Of a stretch of DNA of 64,000 nucleotides, positions 16,968 through 25,019 are shown piece after piece. The stretch covers positions 1 to 64,000 of the forward strand of contig JAJFVF010000009.1 of the NCBI GenBank assembly GCA_021371935.1, in the 5' to 3' direction. The position numbers were made by a program, and so were the translations under genes. The notes under the pieces were generated by a model, which searched no databases, was not told the DNA's origin, and saw nothing but the letters and a program-made list of their open reading frames with translations. This DNA comes from a bacterium (GTDB taxonomy: Bacteria; Armatimonadota; UBA5829). Each line of letters begins with the position of its first letter. Position 1 is the first letter of the stretch.

Positions 16968-18599
16968 CTAATATTTACTCTGTTGATTACTACCTGATTG
17001 ACCCCAGAAAAGATGAACATTTCCAGGCTGCTGTTGTGCATCATCCTTTGGCGCTACGTAAACCCTGCCCTTTTCGGGAGTGGCTGTTATGGTTACGACA
17101 AAATCGACTTTGCCGATGTCGAGATTGATTGATCCTGCAGCTATGTTGTAGGGCTTGCCGACATCAACTGAAGCTGCCAGATTAAAAGACTTTGTCAATT
17201 GATTCTCTGGATGTTTATCAAATGGAAAAGAAAAACGTCCTTGACCCGATAAACCAATTGTGCCGTCTGCATTCATTGATGGTACAATTGCTGCCTGCAG
17301 TAGATTGATCACTGCATAATTAAGGGTTTCTTTCTTTTCAACCGGCTTGTTGGCCGATGTCGTATAGCCCACAGATGCTTCAAGATTCAACGCTATAGGT
17401 GTCTGCTCGGCTCCCACACTCTCAGTGCTTGTATCATAGACTTTAGGACCTTGTTCAGTAGCAACAGTAATCTTTGCCGCCAGCTTAAGCCGGACAGGTC
17501 TGGGCAGCGCGTTTTCCGTATCCAGCGCGCGTATAACATCCTCTGCAGATGCGATGTCATCTTCTGTTCCCCGAAGGATGATCCTGTTGCCGCTTGTAGC
17601 TGTTACAGTCAGTGGAATGATTGAGCGTGACTTTATAAACGGTGCAATGTCTCCCGCATTTACATACTTTAGGTCAATTACTTCAGTGGCCGTACCAGCG
17701 GTCATACCCGGCATCATATCCAGCCTTGCACCGGCATTAAAGCCACTTGACGCATTAAGCGCATCAGGTGTAACAGCACAACCCATCGCACCATTAAACA
17801 TCTGTTGTGGTTTTGCAGAAATCAGATAGATACCGTTATCTATTCTGTAGACAAGCCCGGCTGTCTTGCAGACCGATTTGAGTGCAACTTCGAGAGGTGC
17901 ATTTTTCAGCACGGCTGTTACGCTAAGCGCATCCAAACCCTGATCCATAGTGTAGCTGATTCCTGAATTCTCAAAAATCGTATGCAGAACATCAGAAAGA
18001 GGCATGTTTTTTGCCTCGATATTTATTACTTTATCGAGCGAGTCTATCCAAATGCGTTTATCAGCGAATTTAGCCTTGGATGGTCTTAATATTTCCACCA
18101 AAGCCCGACGAAAAGGAACGTCTGTGGCTGAGTATGTCACCTTCACGCCTGAAACGCTCTTGTCGATGCTCCATCCGCTCTCACCAGCCTTTTGGAAAAG
18201 AGTATTCAAAGCCTCTTCAATAGGAGTGTCTTTGAAATCAACACTGACGGATTTGCCCAAGCGCGCAGGGTCGACAGTTATGATAACAACTCCGTTATCC
18301 TCTCTGTAAGTAAGCCCTGCTGTCTTTATCAAGGCATCTAGCGCAGTGCGTAAGCGCATATCACGGATGCTGAATGATTGGATATATCCGTCTACAATCG
18401 AATCGACTGCATAATTTATTCCTGTGCCACTAAAGAGTGCATCAAGAGCTTTTCGCGTCGATACATCTTTCAAATCAATTGTAATAGGTGTTTGCCATGG
18501 ATCAGTTTTTTGCTTTTCCTCGGCGCCACATATTGCACAAGAAGTAAGCACAGCCAATACAACCAGCAAAACACTCAATAGGCGTATATATTTCATCAT
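16968..18599 (-). CDS. Lipoprotein with three STN-like repeats and a secretin-N-like domain, no secretin barrel
   Basis: A 543-residue exported protein. The signal sequence ends in LTSC at residues 18-21, a plausible lipobox. Three repeats of the STN/secretin short domain follow at roughly 37-112, 117-185 and 190-265, each with the pattern ISxDFKDxPLxxALxxLF...YxxxNGVxxI. Residues about 305-365 (VIDLKYVNAGDIAPFI, NRIILRGTEDDI) resemble the secretin N1 domain. The C-terminal 170 residues form an unassigned beta-rich domain; the conserved secretin pore domain is absent. It follows an anti-sigma gene by 19 bases, suggesting an envelope sensor or partner of that system. Confidence 0.75.
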   Translation of the reverse strand: MMKYIRLLSVLLVVLAVLTSCAICGAEEKQKTDPWQTPITIDLKDVSTRKALDALFSGTGINYAVDSIVDGYIQSFSIRDMRLRTALDALIKTAGLTYREDNGVVIITVDPARLGKSVSVDFKDTPIEEALNTLFQKAGESGWSIDKSVSGVKVTYSATDVPFRRALVEILRPSKAKFADKRIWIDSLDKVINIEAKNMPLSDVLHTIFENSGISYTMDQGLDALSVTAVLKNAPLEVALKSVCKTAGLVYRIDNGIYLISAKPQQMFNGAMGCAVTPDALNASSGFNAGARLDMMPGMTAGTATEVIDLKYVNAGDIAPFIKSRSIIPLTVTATSGNRIILRGTEDDIASAEDVIRALDTENALPRPVRLKLAAKITVATEQGPKVYDTSTESVGAEQTPIALNLEASVGYTTSANKPVEKKETLNYAVINLLQAAIVPSMNADGTIGLSGQGRFSFPFDKHPENQLTKSFNLAASVDVGKPYNIAAGSINLDIGKVDFVVTITATPEKGRVYVAPKDDAQQQPGNVHLFWGQSGSNQQSKY

Positions 18600-18618
18600 G
18601 ACAATTTCTCCTTATCGG

Positions 18619-19299
18619 TTAATCACCGGACTCGACGTCCACGTATACCATCACCATATTTCCAGACCGCAACCCCGAGCACTGCGTGATGTTACCGGTG
18701 GCAGGGTCACGTTCGGTGGTGCTGTAACTGTAATTATCATCAGGCACTTCATTGGTTACTGCCACAATCGTGACCGGCGCTTCAACAATTGGTTCGATGG
18801 CAGGTTGGGGCTGCTTTGGTTCGTCCTTATCCACACTTGCTTGAAGCTTACTTGACGAAGGCTTACGGTCAATAATCGGCAGCCTTTTCTTCGGGATGCT
18901 GTATTTTTTCCTGGGCTCGACTCTATGTGGAACACCAGGAGATTTGTAATGAACACCGGGTTCTTTTGGCTGTTCCTGCTTTACAGTCTCCACGTCGACT
19001 TTAGGACGCGGAGCAACAATCGAGTTGGCAGGCTCGGCTGCTTTTGGCAGCCTGGGAGCCATGGCAATCTCGCTTTCTGGCGGCACCGGCTTGTTCATAA
19101 TAAACAAAACGAGGACCAGCGCAGCAACAGGAATCAACCCGAATGCATAAAACCACACAGATCTGCTCTTGGACGGTCGGCGCACGATTTTTGCCATTAC
19201 AGCCTGCCTGCAGTCAGGCGCCGGAGGAACATAGTCCGTGCTTTTCAAAAGCTCATGCACCTCAGCGTCATCATCAATGTTGAAATGTCCACACTTCAT
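18619..19299 (-). CDS. Anti-sigma factor-like membrane protein
   Basis: A 226-residue protein starting at the ATG at 19299. This overlaps the TGA of the sigma gene as ATGA, with GGAGGA ahead, so the longer frame from 19359 is not used. Residues about 1-45 are cytoplasmic and helical (AEVHELLKSTDYVPP, DCRQAVMAKIV). One membrane segment lies at about 50-68 (FYAFGLIPVAALVLVLFIM). The remaining 150 residues are Pro/Lys/Glu-rich and probably periplasmic, ending in a small Thr/Ser domain. The canonical zinc HxxxCxxC motif is not present. Position and topology are those of an ECF anti-sigma factor. Confidence 0.75.
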   Translation of the reverse strand: MKCGHFNIDDDAEVHELLKSTDYVPPAPDCRQAVMAKIVRRPSKSRSVWFYAFGLIPVAALVLVLFIMNKPVPPESEIAMAPRLPKAAEPANSIVAPRPKVDVETVKQEQPKEPGVHYKSPGVPHRVEPRKKYSIPKKRLPIIDRKPSSSKLQASVDKDEPKQPQPAIEPIVEAPVTIVAVTNEVPDDNYSYSTTERDPATGNITQCSGLRSGNMVMVYVDVESGD

Positions 19300-19844
19300 T
19301 GGTCTTCCTCCTTCAGACAGGCTTCCAGCTTGTCTCGAAGCAGTTTTCTTGCTTTGCAACAGCGCACTCTCGCGCTTCCAACTGAGCAGCCGAGTATCCT
19401 TGCAATCTCTTCAAAAGGTCTCTCTTCAATCTCCCGCAGCACAATAACTGCCATGTAATTTGCCGGTAACTGCGCCATGGCATTCCTTACCACCATAGCG
19501 GTCGCCACTCGGTCCGCACATGTGTACGTCCGAATGTCGACAGAACACTCGATCAAGTCATCATCAAACGACACAAGGTCCGGCTTGATGCGTCTCTTTT
19601 TCGATAGACACAAATTTACTGTGATCCTGTGCAGCCAGGTTGAAAACCCGGCCTCGCCGCGAAATTTATGCAAAAACCTCCATGCCCTGACAAATGTCTC
19701 CTGCTGAACATCCGCGGCATCTTCCATATTACACAAAATCCTGTATGCCAGGGCAAACACCCTATCCTGATGAAGAGACATCAGGCGGTCGAATGCCCCG
19801 ACATCGCCTGCCCGCGCCTGCTCAACCAAGTCTGTTTCCGACAT
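19296..19844 (-). CDS. ECF-type RNA polymerase sigma factor
   Basis: A sigma-70 family factor of about 182 residues. Region 2 spans roughly residues 3-75 (LVEQARAGDVGAFDRLM, DVQQETFVRAWRFLHKFRG) and region 4 roughly 115-170 (LPANYMAVIVLREIEERPFEEIA, CSVGSARVRCCKARKLLR). No region 1 or 3 is present, as usual for ECF factors. The frame is open to a GTG at 19931 with two further possible starts at 19889 and 19844; none has an ideal ribosome site, and the domain begins right after the one at 19844. It is translationally coupled to the anti-sigma gene. The target regulon is unknown. Confidence 0.9.
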   Translation of the reverse strand: MSETDLVEQARAGDVGAFDRLMSLHQDRVFALAYRILCNMEDAADVQQETFVRAWRFLHKFRGEAGFSTWLHRITVNLCLSKKRRIKPDLVSFDDDLIECSVDIRTYTCADRVATAMVVRNAMAQLPANYMAVIVLREIEERPFEEIARILGCSVGSARVRCCKARKLLRDKLEACLKEEDQ

Positions 19845-20047
19845 AGACAATAAGAATACCCTCGGCTTCTCTTCTATTTCCTTAGACATCTGCCACGCGG
19901 AAAATGTTAACATACACGATTTGTCTTTCACGTTTAATAAGGGCGTTCCTTCGTTTTAGCGCAATAAATGGAACATAGCTGAGCAGAATAAGCGTCTCAT
20001 ATAAACATAGGAAATGTGATGGTGGTTTTGTCCGAAAGGAGTATGTT

Positions 20048-21037
20048 ATGAAAACAAAAAATGGACTAACTATGCTTGTAATGGCTGCAACACTGATAAC
20101 AGCAGCCGCAAGTCCTGCTATTACGGCTACGCTTGGGACAAAAGTTATCAAAGGTGCCGCAATTGGTTTTGCCGTCACCAAAGCAGCAGGGCCGCTCGAT
20201 AAATTCATAAATACCGTGACGTTCCGCCACGGAATGAAAAGTAAGCTCGCCACAAAAGTGGTGCCGATTCTCAGCGTTGGTGAAAAGGGCTATATCGGGG
20301 GAGCGCAAGTAAGCGGCCCTAAGGCCAAGGTGGACAGCGTAAAAGCAGTATTTCAGTATGAGAAAAATTTGAGCAACAATAACTATCGTGCAAAAGTGCT
20401 GCTGCCAAGCGCCAGTCTGAACCCGGTTAAACTTAACCGCGTTGCCGGTGTGGGTGTCACGGCAATAATAGATGTTGCTCTTGATGGACGGCTGAAATAT
20501 AACACTGTCGGCACCGGCATCCAGGCTGGTGATGTAATCAGGGGAGCCGCTGTGCTGGTGGCCGTAAAAAATGCGGGGTCGACCATCAATAAGGCACTCA
20601 ATACAATTACGTTCAATAAAGGTTCTGTGACAAAGGTTGTCCCGATGGGCAGCGTCGGTGAAAAGGCGTATTTGGGGGCGGCGCAAATCTCGGCATCGAG
20701 CAAAGTCATCGGTTCGGTAAATGCGCTCTGGCAATATGAAGACCTTTTCAGCGGCGGCAAATTCAGGGTTAAGATACTTGTCCCGACAACCTCTTCAAAC
20801 CCATTGAAAATGAAGCGAGTTGACGGAGCAGGTGTTACGGCTGTTGTCGACATGGCACTCTCAGAACAAAAAGATGTCACATCAAAAAATAACTCACGTC
20901 CGACCGTAAAAGAGATATTGAAATCACGTGTCACCAACAGTGAAAAAACCAACAATGACAATGGCAAGCACAAGGGCTGGTATAAAGGCGAGCCGAACGG
21001 TCCCAAGCCTTTTGTCGACGGCGACAAAAATAAATAG
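20048..21037 (+). CDS. Secreted protein with two long internal repeats, unknown function
   Basis: A 329-residue exported protein with a signal peptide (about residues 1-27, ending SPAITA). Two homologous repeats of about 115 residues span roughly 29-146 and 155-272. Each contains a GAA-V/G-AVTKA helix, a NT-I/V-TF strand, the VP-x-x-SVGEK-x-Y-x-GxAQ motif, a WQYE/FQYE segment, and a VxGVGVTAxxDxAL end. The tail is hydrophilic with a GWYKGEPNGPKP patch. No family recognised. AAAGGAG precedes the ATG. It is divergent from the ECF sigma operon and may be one of its targets, which is inference. Confidence 0.7.
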   Translation: MKTKNGLTMLVMAATLITAAASPAITATLGTKVIKGAAIGFAVTKAAGPLDKFINTVTFRHGMKSKLATKVVPILSVGEKGYIGGAQVSGPKAKVDSVKAVFQYEKNLSNNNYRAKVLLPSASLNPVKLNRVAGVGVTAIIDVALDGRLKYNTVGTGIQAGDVIRGAAVLVAVKNAGSTINKALNTITFNKGSVTKVVPMGSVGEKAYLGAAQISASSKVIGSVNALWQYEDLFSGGKFRVKILVPTTSSNPLKMKRVDGAGVTAVVDMALSEQKDVTSKNNSRPTVKEILKSRVTNSEKTNNDNGKHKGWYKGEPNGPKPFVDGDKNK

Positions 21038-21115
21038 CAGCAAAATGAGGAACGGCGGGCAGGCATGCGCGTCAAATACTGAAGATGGCCATCCAAATCA
21101 TATGGAGGATGCAAT

Positions 21116-21454
21116 ATGAAAAAAGTATTTGTTTGTATTTGTGCGCTAGCTCTGCTTAGTGTGTCACTGTTACCAACACTTGCAGCCACAAAAAAACCTG
21201 CGCCAAAGAAGGCAGTGCCGGCTAAAACAGCCGTAGCCGCAAAATGCGTAAAGCCTGCGGCACCAGCCAGAGTTGCAAAACCGGTATGTAAGATGATAAA
21301 AGTAAAGAAAGCTCCGGTAAAGGCACTCAAGCCTGCGAAACCTGCAAAGAAGGTCATGAAGTCTGCTGCCAAGCCTATCAAGCGGACACCAAAAGCTATA
21401 AAGCCGGTAGCCAAGCCTGCAAAAAAAGCAGTTAAGGCGTCAAAAACAAAGTAG
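21116..21454 (+). CDS. Secreted Lys/Ala/Pro-rich small protein (histone H1-tail-like composition)
   Basis: A 112-residue protein with a clear signal peptide (MKKVFVCICALALLSVSLLPTLAA). The mature part is about 85 residues of almost only Lys, Ala, Pro and Val in KPA/KPV/PAKKA repeats, with two cysteines (about residues 44 and 58). The composition resembles bacterial histone-like or H1-type tails, but the signal sequence points outside the cytoplasm. There it could bind polyanionic polysaccharide or peptidoglycan. It lies 78 bases after the two-repeat secreted protein, on the same strand, and is closed by a strong terminator. ATGGAGG lies ahead of the ATG. Confidence 0.7.
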   Translation: MKKVFVCICALALLSVSLLPTLAATKKPAPKKAVPAKTAVAAKCVKPAAPARVAKPVCKMIKVKKAPVKALKPAKPAKKVMKSAAKPIKRTPKAIKPVAKPAKKAVKASKTK

Positions 21455-21468
21455 TCGTATCACGTCGC

Positions 21469-21517
21469 TAGACAGGCAAATTGGCTATTAGCGTTACAAG
21501 ATTTGCCTGTCTATTTT
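21469..21517 (+). terminator. Intrinsic terminator of the small basic secreted protein
   Basis: A 13-bp perfect stem, TAGACAGGCAAAT with ATTTGCCTGTCTA, is followed by TTTT, 14 bases behind the stop codon. Confidence 0.88.
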
Positions 21518-21594
21518 GTATATTTGCCCACGCAATTCCCTCATTTTGCCCGTCGCCCGCAATGATTCTTCAAGGTTGCACTCAGGCTTGCTCG

Positions 21595-21623
21595 TTGACA
21601 GCCGCCCGGCTTCGTCATATAAT
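21595..21623 (+). promoter_or_regulatory. Consensus sigma-70 promoter of the MBL-fold gene
   Basis: TTGACA at 21595-21600, exactly 17 bases, TATAAT at 21618-21623. The predicted start near 21630 gives a leader of about 19 bases with GAGAGGAAA before the ATG at 21649. This also shows that the longer open frame from 21481 is not the start. Confidence 0.9.
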
Positions 21624-21648
21624 GCCGCTGTCAGAGAGGAAACACCAG

Positions 21649-22305
21649 ATGCAGATCCGATTTTTGGGACATTCGTCATTTCTGATAACGACAGACTCTG
21701 GAACGAGGATTCTTACGGATCCATATGATCCCAGCGCATATCCTGGGACTCTGGCTTATGATGTCTTCAGCGAGCCTGTGGATATAGTCACAATAAGCCA
21801 TGAGCACAAAGATCACAACGGCATGCATTTAGTGAAGGGCAGCCCTGTTATTATTCGCGGCAGTGGCAAGTTTGGCGCCGATGATGTGGATTTCCTGGGA
21901 GTCGAGACATATCATGATAATGAAAAAGGCGCCAGACGGGGAAAAAATACGGTCTTTGTCATGAGCGCCGAGGGACTGCGCATTGCACATATGGGCGATC
22001 TGGGTCATATATTGACCGCGGATCAAGCTGCTGAGATCGGGACTGTGGATGTAGCGCTGGTCCCGGTTGGAGGGTTCTTTACAATAGATGCTGTGCAAGC
22101 AGCAAAGGTCGCATCTCAGGTCGAGGCGAAAATTGCGATCCCTATGCATTATCGCACGGCAAAATGTTCGTTCAACATTACTGGTGTAGATGAGTTTATT
22201 GAAAATAAGCCGAACGTAATTATGCCTGCCGGCTCAATTTTTGAAGTGACGAAAAAAAGCCTGCCGGGCGAACAACAGATAGTGGTGCTTGAGCCGGAAT
22301 TATAG
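21649..22305 (+). CDS. Metallo-beta-lactamase-fold metal-dependent hydrolase (UPF0173-like)
   Basis: A 218-residue cytoplasmic protein of the metallo-hydrolase/YtkL type. QIRFLGHSSFLI opens the fold, ILTDPYDP carries the acidic turn, and the metal motif is SHEHKDHNG (HxHxDH). IAHMGDLGH holds the second-metal aspartate, and IPMHYRT the last histidine. Relatives include UlaG-like lactonases, but the substrate is not known. The start is set by the consensus promoter 26 bases upstream. The gene converges with the next one with a single base between stops. Confidence 0.85.
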   Translation: MQIRFLGHSSFLITTDSGTRILTDPYDPSAYPGTLAYDVFSEPVDIVTISHEHKDHNGMHLVKGSPVIIRGSGKFGADDVDFLGVETYHDNEKGARRGKNTVFVMSAEGLRIAHMGDLGHILTADQAAEIGTVDVALVPVGGFFTIDAVQAAKVASQVEAKIAIPMHYRTAKCSFNITGVDEFIENKPNVIMPAGSIFEVTKKSLPGEQQIVVLEPEL

Positions 22306-22306
22306 A

Positions 22307-22807
22307 TCAGTTACCAGTCTTTATCCCGGTCGCAGTGATACTGGCTTGTTCTTTCATCTTGCCGACACATCCGGCAAGCACATCGATCATCGTTCGGCGG
22401 ATGGCGTCAGCCAAGTTAGGTACATCGGCCAGCCCTTTTTCTTTGTTTACAATATCGACAGAGGCCAAGTATGTGCCGATAAGTTCATGAGAAGGGATAC
22501 TCATCTCACAGATTTTGGAGCAGAATATATTGAATGCTGCATCATAATAGCCCTTGGTGTTGCCCATATTGCCTACACTGAGCCTGATGTAATCGGCTAT
22601 AAGCTCGGCTCTATAAAATTGCCGTTCTGAAGCCGTAAGCATCTCGAATCGACCTCGTGTAGAATTTACACCGCGCTCAAGGGCTGCGGCTTCGTATTCC
22701 ATCATCTTGTTGATGAGATCACGAGCTTCAGCAGCGCTCGGTTTGCGTAGTGTCGGACCGGATACTGCACTTGAAGTGGTCGGAGCTTTTGTTTTTAATT
22801 GTGGCAC
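22307..22807 (-). CDS. Hypothetical helical protein
   Basis: A 166-residue soluble protein starting at GTG (AAGGGTGGTG upstream). The first 25 residues are Ser/Thr/Pro-rich and probably flexible. The rest is predicted helical with regular hydrophobic spacing (AAEARDLINKMMEYEAAALERG, ERQFYRAELIADYIRLSVGN, LADAIRRTMIDVLAGCVGKM). I do not recognise a family and see no catalytic motif, signal or membrane segment. It is divergent from nadE and convergent with the MBL-fold gene. Confidence 0.6.
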   Translation of the reverse strand: MPQLKTKAPTTSSAVSGPTLRKPSAAEARDLINKMMEYEAAALERGVNSTRGRFEMLTASERQFYRAELIADYIRLSVGNMGNTKGYYDAAFNIFCSKICEMSIPSHELIGTYLASVDIVNKEKGLADVPNLADAIRRTMIDVLAGCVGKMKEQASITATGIKTGN

Positions 22808-22901
22808 TTTACTACACCACCCTTATAAGGATTTGGGCAAGCAGCCCTATGAAGTATATCGGCGTAATTGAACTAGGACTTGAGAGCTTAGGAGAATCGA
22901 A

Positions 22902-24641
22902 TTGAGAAGCGACCTTTCACATAGCCTGCGTATTGCTCTAGCACAGCTGAATCAGACTGTCGGTGACATCGAAGGCAACACACGTAAAATAATAGATAAC
23001 ATCGCACAGGCAAGACAGTGCGGCGCCGACCTGGTCGTGTTTCCGGAACTGGCCGTGACCGGGTATCCACCGGAAGACTTGCTCTTGAAGCAGGGTTTTG
23101 TGGAAGGCAATGTGGCTGCCATGGCAGACATCGCAAAAGCAACGGAGGGAATAACTGCGATTGTGGGGTTTGTGGATGTGGCAAAAGATATCTACAATGC
23201 GGCCGCGATCATACATAACGGCGAAATTGTGGGGGTTCAGCACAAATTTTTCTTGCCCAACTACGGTGTGTTTGACGAAGACCGCTATTTTCAGTCCGGT
23301 ACAAAAGCGCAGGTATATACCCTAAATCAGGTGACTTTCGGCGTGGAGATATGCGAAGACGCATGGTACGCGGGCGGACCGCATACGGTTGAGTCTCTGG
23401 TGGGCGGTGCGCAGCTTATAGTCGATATCAACTCATCACCTTTTCACCACAGTAAATGGCGATCCCGCGAAAGGATGCTGTGCACGCGCGCCAGCGACAA
23501 CACTTGTGCTTTCATATACTTAAATGCAGTCGGCGGACAGGATGAACTGGTCTTTGACGGCCACTCGCTGGTTGTTGGGCCGACGGGCGATGTAGTGTTC
23601 CGATGCAAGGCTTTCGAGGAGCAGCTCGCGATAGTCGATCTGGATTTGTCTCTGGTGGAGCATCAAAGGCTTGTGGACCCGCGCAGGCGCAAAGCAAAGC
23701 TCAAAGGCTCATCAGAAGTATGTGTTCCGGAAGTTATGCTGGAAAGTGCTAGAAAGATTGAGCACAACGGCAAGCTGTCCGAATCGGCCTGCCCTCCTGG
23801 CAAAGTAGAAGAAGTCTACAAAGCCCTGGTGTTGGGCACTCGTGACTATGTGAACAAGAACGGCTTCAAAGAGGTTGTGCTGGGTATGAGCGGCGGTATC
23901 GATTCGGCTCTGACAGCCTGCATTGCCGTGGATGCGCTCGGTAAGGACCGAGTAAGAACGCTGATAATGCCCTCAGTCTATTCGTCAAGCGAGACACAGT
24001 CAGACGCCGAGACCATCTCAAAAAACCTTGCTATCAGGTATGACTGGATCGCCATCTCCGACATTATGGACTCGTACAACAGGTCGCTGTCGGATGTCTT
24101 TGAGGGCACGGAAACGGGGACTGCCGAAGAGAACTTGCAGGCAAGGATCCGCGGAAACCTGCTGATGGCTCTCTCAAACAAATTTGGCCTGCTGGTGCTC
24201 ACTACCGGCAACAAAAGCGAGATGGCGTGCGGCTACTCCACGCTGTATGGAGATATGGCTGGCGGATTTGCGGTCATCAAGGATGTGCCCAAGACCCTTG
24301 TCTATAAACTGGCCGCATATCGCAATTCGATATCACCCGTGATCCCTGAGACGATCATAACACGTCCGCCGTCAGCTGAACTTAAACCCGATCAGAAGGA
24401 TCAGGACACACTGCCTCCATATGAAATTCTCGATCCTATAATTGATGCTTATGTGCAGGAAGACCGCAGCATAAAAGAAATAGTCGCTCTCGGATTCGAC
24501 GAGGAGACAGTGCGGCGCGTAGTGAAGATGATTGACCGAAATGAATATAAACGTCGTCAGGCCGCCCCTGGGGTCAAGATTACACCCAAGGCGTTCGGAC
24601 GGGACAGAAGGCTGCCTATTACCAACAGGTATAGGGAGTAG
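22902..24641 (+). CDS. nadE: Glutamine-dependent NAD+ synthetase
   Basis: A 579-residue two-domain enzyme making NAD+ from deamido-NAD+, ATP and glutamine. The N-terminal nitrilase-type glutaminase domain has its Glu-Lys-Cys triad in VVFPELAVTGYPPEDLL, HKFFLPNYGVFDEDRYF and GVEICEDAWY. The C-terminal synthetase domain starts near residue 300 with the PP-loop LGMSGGIDSALTA and has LTTGNKSEMACGYSTLYGDM. Start is TTG at 22902 with AGGAG eight bases before. A classical single-chain enzyme; nothing missing. It is not obviously linked to its neighbours. Confidence 0.96.
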   Translation: MRSDLSHSLRIALAQLNQTVGDIEGNTRKIIDNIAQARQCGADLVVFPELAVTGYPPEDLLLKQGFVEGNVAAMADIAKATEGITAIVGFVDVAKDIYNAAAIIHNGEIVGVQHKFFLPNYGVFDEDRYFQSGTKAQVYTLNQVTFGVEICEDAWYAGGPHTVESLVGGAQLIVDINSSPFHHSKWRSRERMLCTRASDNTCAFIYLNAVGGQDELVFDGHSLVVGPTGDVVFRCKAFEEQLAIVDLDLSLVEHQRLVDPRRRKAKLKGSSEVCVPEVMLESARKIEHNGKLSESACPPGKVEEVYKALVLGTRDYVNKNGFKEVVLGMSGGIDSALTACIAVDALGKDRVRTLIMPSVYSSSETQSDAETISKNLAIRYDWIAISDIMDSYNRSLSDVFEGTETGTAEENLQARIRGNLLMALSNKFGLLVLTTGNKSEMACGYSTLYGDMAGGFAVIKDVPKTLVYKLAAYRNSISPVIPETIITRPPSAELKPDQKDQDTLPPYEILDPIIDAYVQEDRSIKEIVALGFDEETVRRVVKMIDRNEYKRRQAAPGVKITPKAFGRDRRLPITNRYRE

Positions 24642-24703
24642 CCTCCACCCAGCCGCATGTATTGCTCAGCGGAGGCTGAGTTTCGCTGGTTTATCCATTG
24701 AGA

Positions 24704-24829
24704 CTACTGGCTTTTGTTCTTTTTCTTCTTTATAGGCTGAGGAGAACCCAGCTCTTCAAACGAACCGCCCTTTTGTCCCGAAATTTTGTTTTGTTTGGGT
24801 TTCTTCTGCTTGGCTTTCTTATTTGCCAT
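24704..24829 (-). CDS. Very small, highly basic protein (41 residues)
   Basis: Translating the minus strand from the ATG at 24829 to TAG gives 41 residues: a Lys/Gln-rich start (MANKKAKQKKPKQNK), a middle GGSFEELGSPQP, and a KKKKNK end. AAGGAG lies nine bases ahead; another ATG at 24835 is too close to it. Thirteen of the first 34 residues are lysine. It may bind nucleic acid or ribosomes, but that is inference from charge only. It lies in the gap behind nadE, on the opposite strand, next to a double-hairpin repeat at its 5-prime side. Confidence 0.6.
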   Translation of the reverse strand: MANKKAKQKKPKQNKISGQKGGSFEELGSPQPIKKKKNKSQ

Positions 24830-24857
24830 GGCCATGCGCTCCTTAAAGTATCTTAAT

Positions 24858-24905
24858 CCGGGTCTCCGAGAGCATTATTCACGTTTCTCGTGAATAATGC
24901 GGGTT
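24858..24905. repeat. Double-hairpin dispersed repeat, copy 4 (inverted, second hairpin lost)
   Basis: Arms GCATTATTCACG (24872-24883) and CGTGAATAATGC (24889-24900) enclose TTTCT, the complement of the AGAAA loop in copies 2 and 3, so this copy is inverted. Its flank CCGGGTCTCCGAGA matches the complement of the linker. Only the first few bases of hairpin 2 remain. The flank toward 24905 (CGGGTTAA) matches copy 2. Confidence 0.8.
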
Positions 24906-24973
24906 AATGCGCTTCTACCCTCCATGCGAAAACACAAAACAACGCTCTAATTTCTGCATTCATGCGGATAAAT

Positions 24974-24997
24974 GAGGCTCGGCGGGAGCCTCGCCCT
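24974..24997. repeat. GC-rich hairpin in the gap before the LacI gene
   Basis: GAGGCTC and GAGCCTC arms around GGCGG, followed by GCCCTCCCA. From memory, a very similar string occurs as a dispersed repeat in other bacterial phyla; this is not verified. The rest of 24906-25019 shows nothing definite. Confidence 0.4.
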
Positions 24998-25019
24998 CCC
25001 ACTCTGTTGATGTGATATG

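Noticed and set aside
16968-18599. Reading the STN protein as a full type II/IV secretin (pilQ/gspD)
   Set aside because: The secretin pore domain with its conserved VPxLxxIPxxGxLF-type region is absent from the C-terminal part.
20383-21414. A 343-residue minus-strand open frame
   Set aside because: It is antisense to two genes with signal peptides, ribosome sites and repeats; its residues are the biased complement of Lys/Ala-rich codons.
21481-21648. N-terminal extension of the MBL-fold protein
   Set aside because: It begins inside a terminator stem and contains the consensus promoter; the conserved fold starts at 21649.
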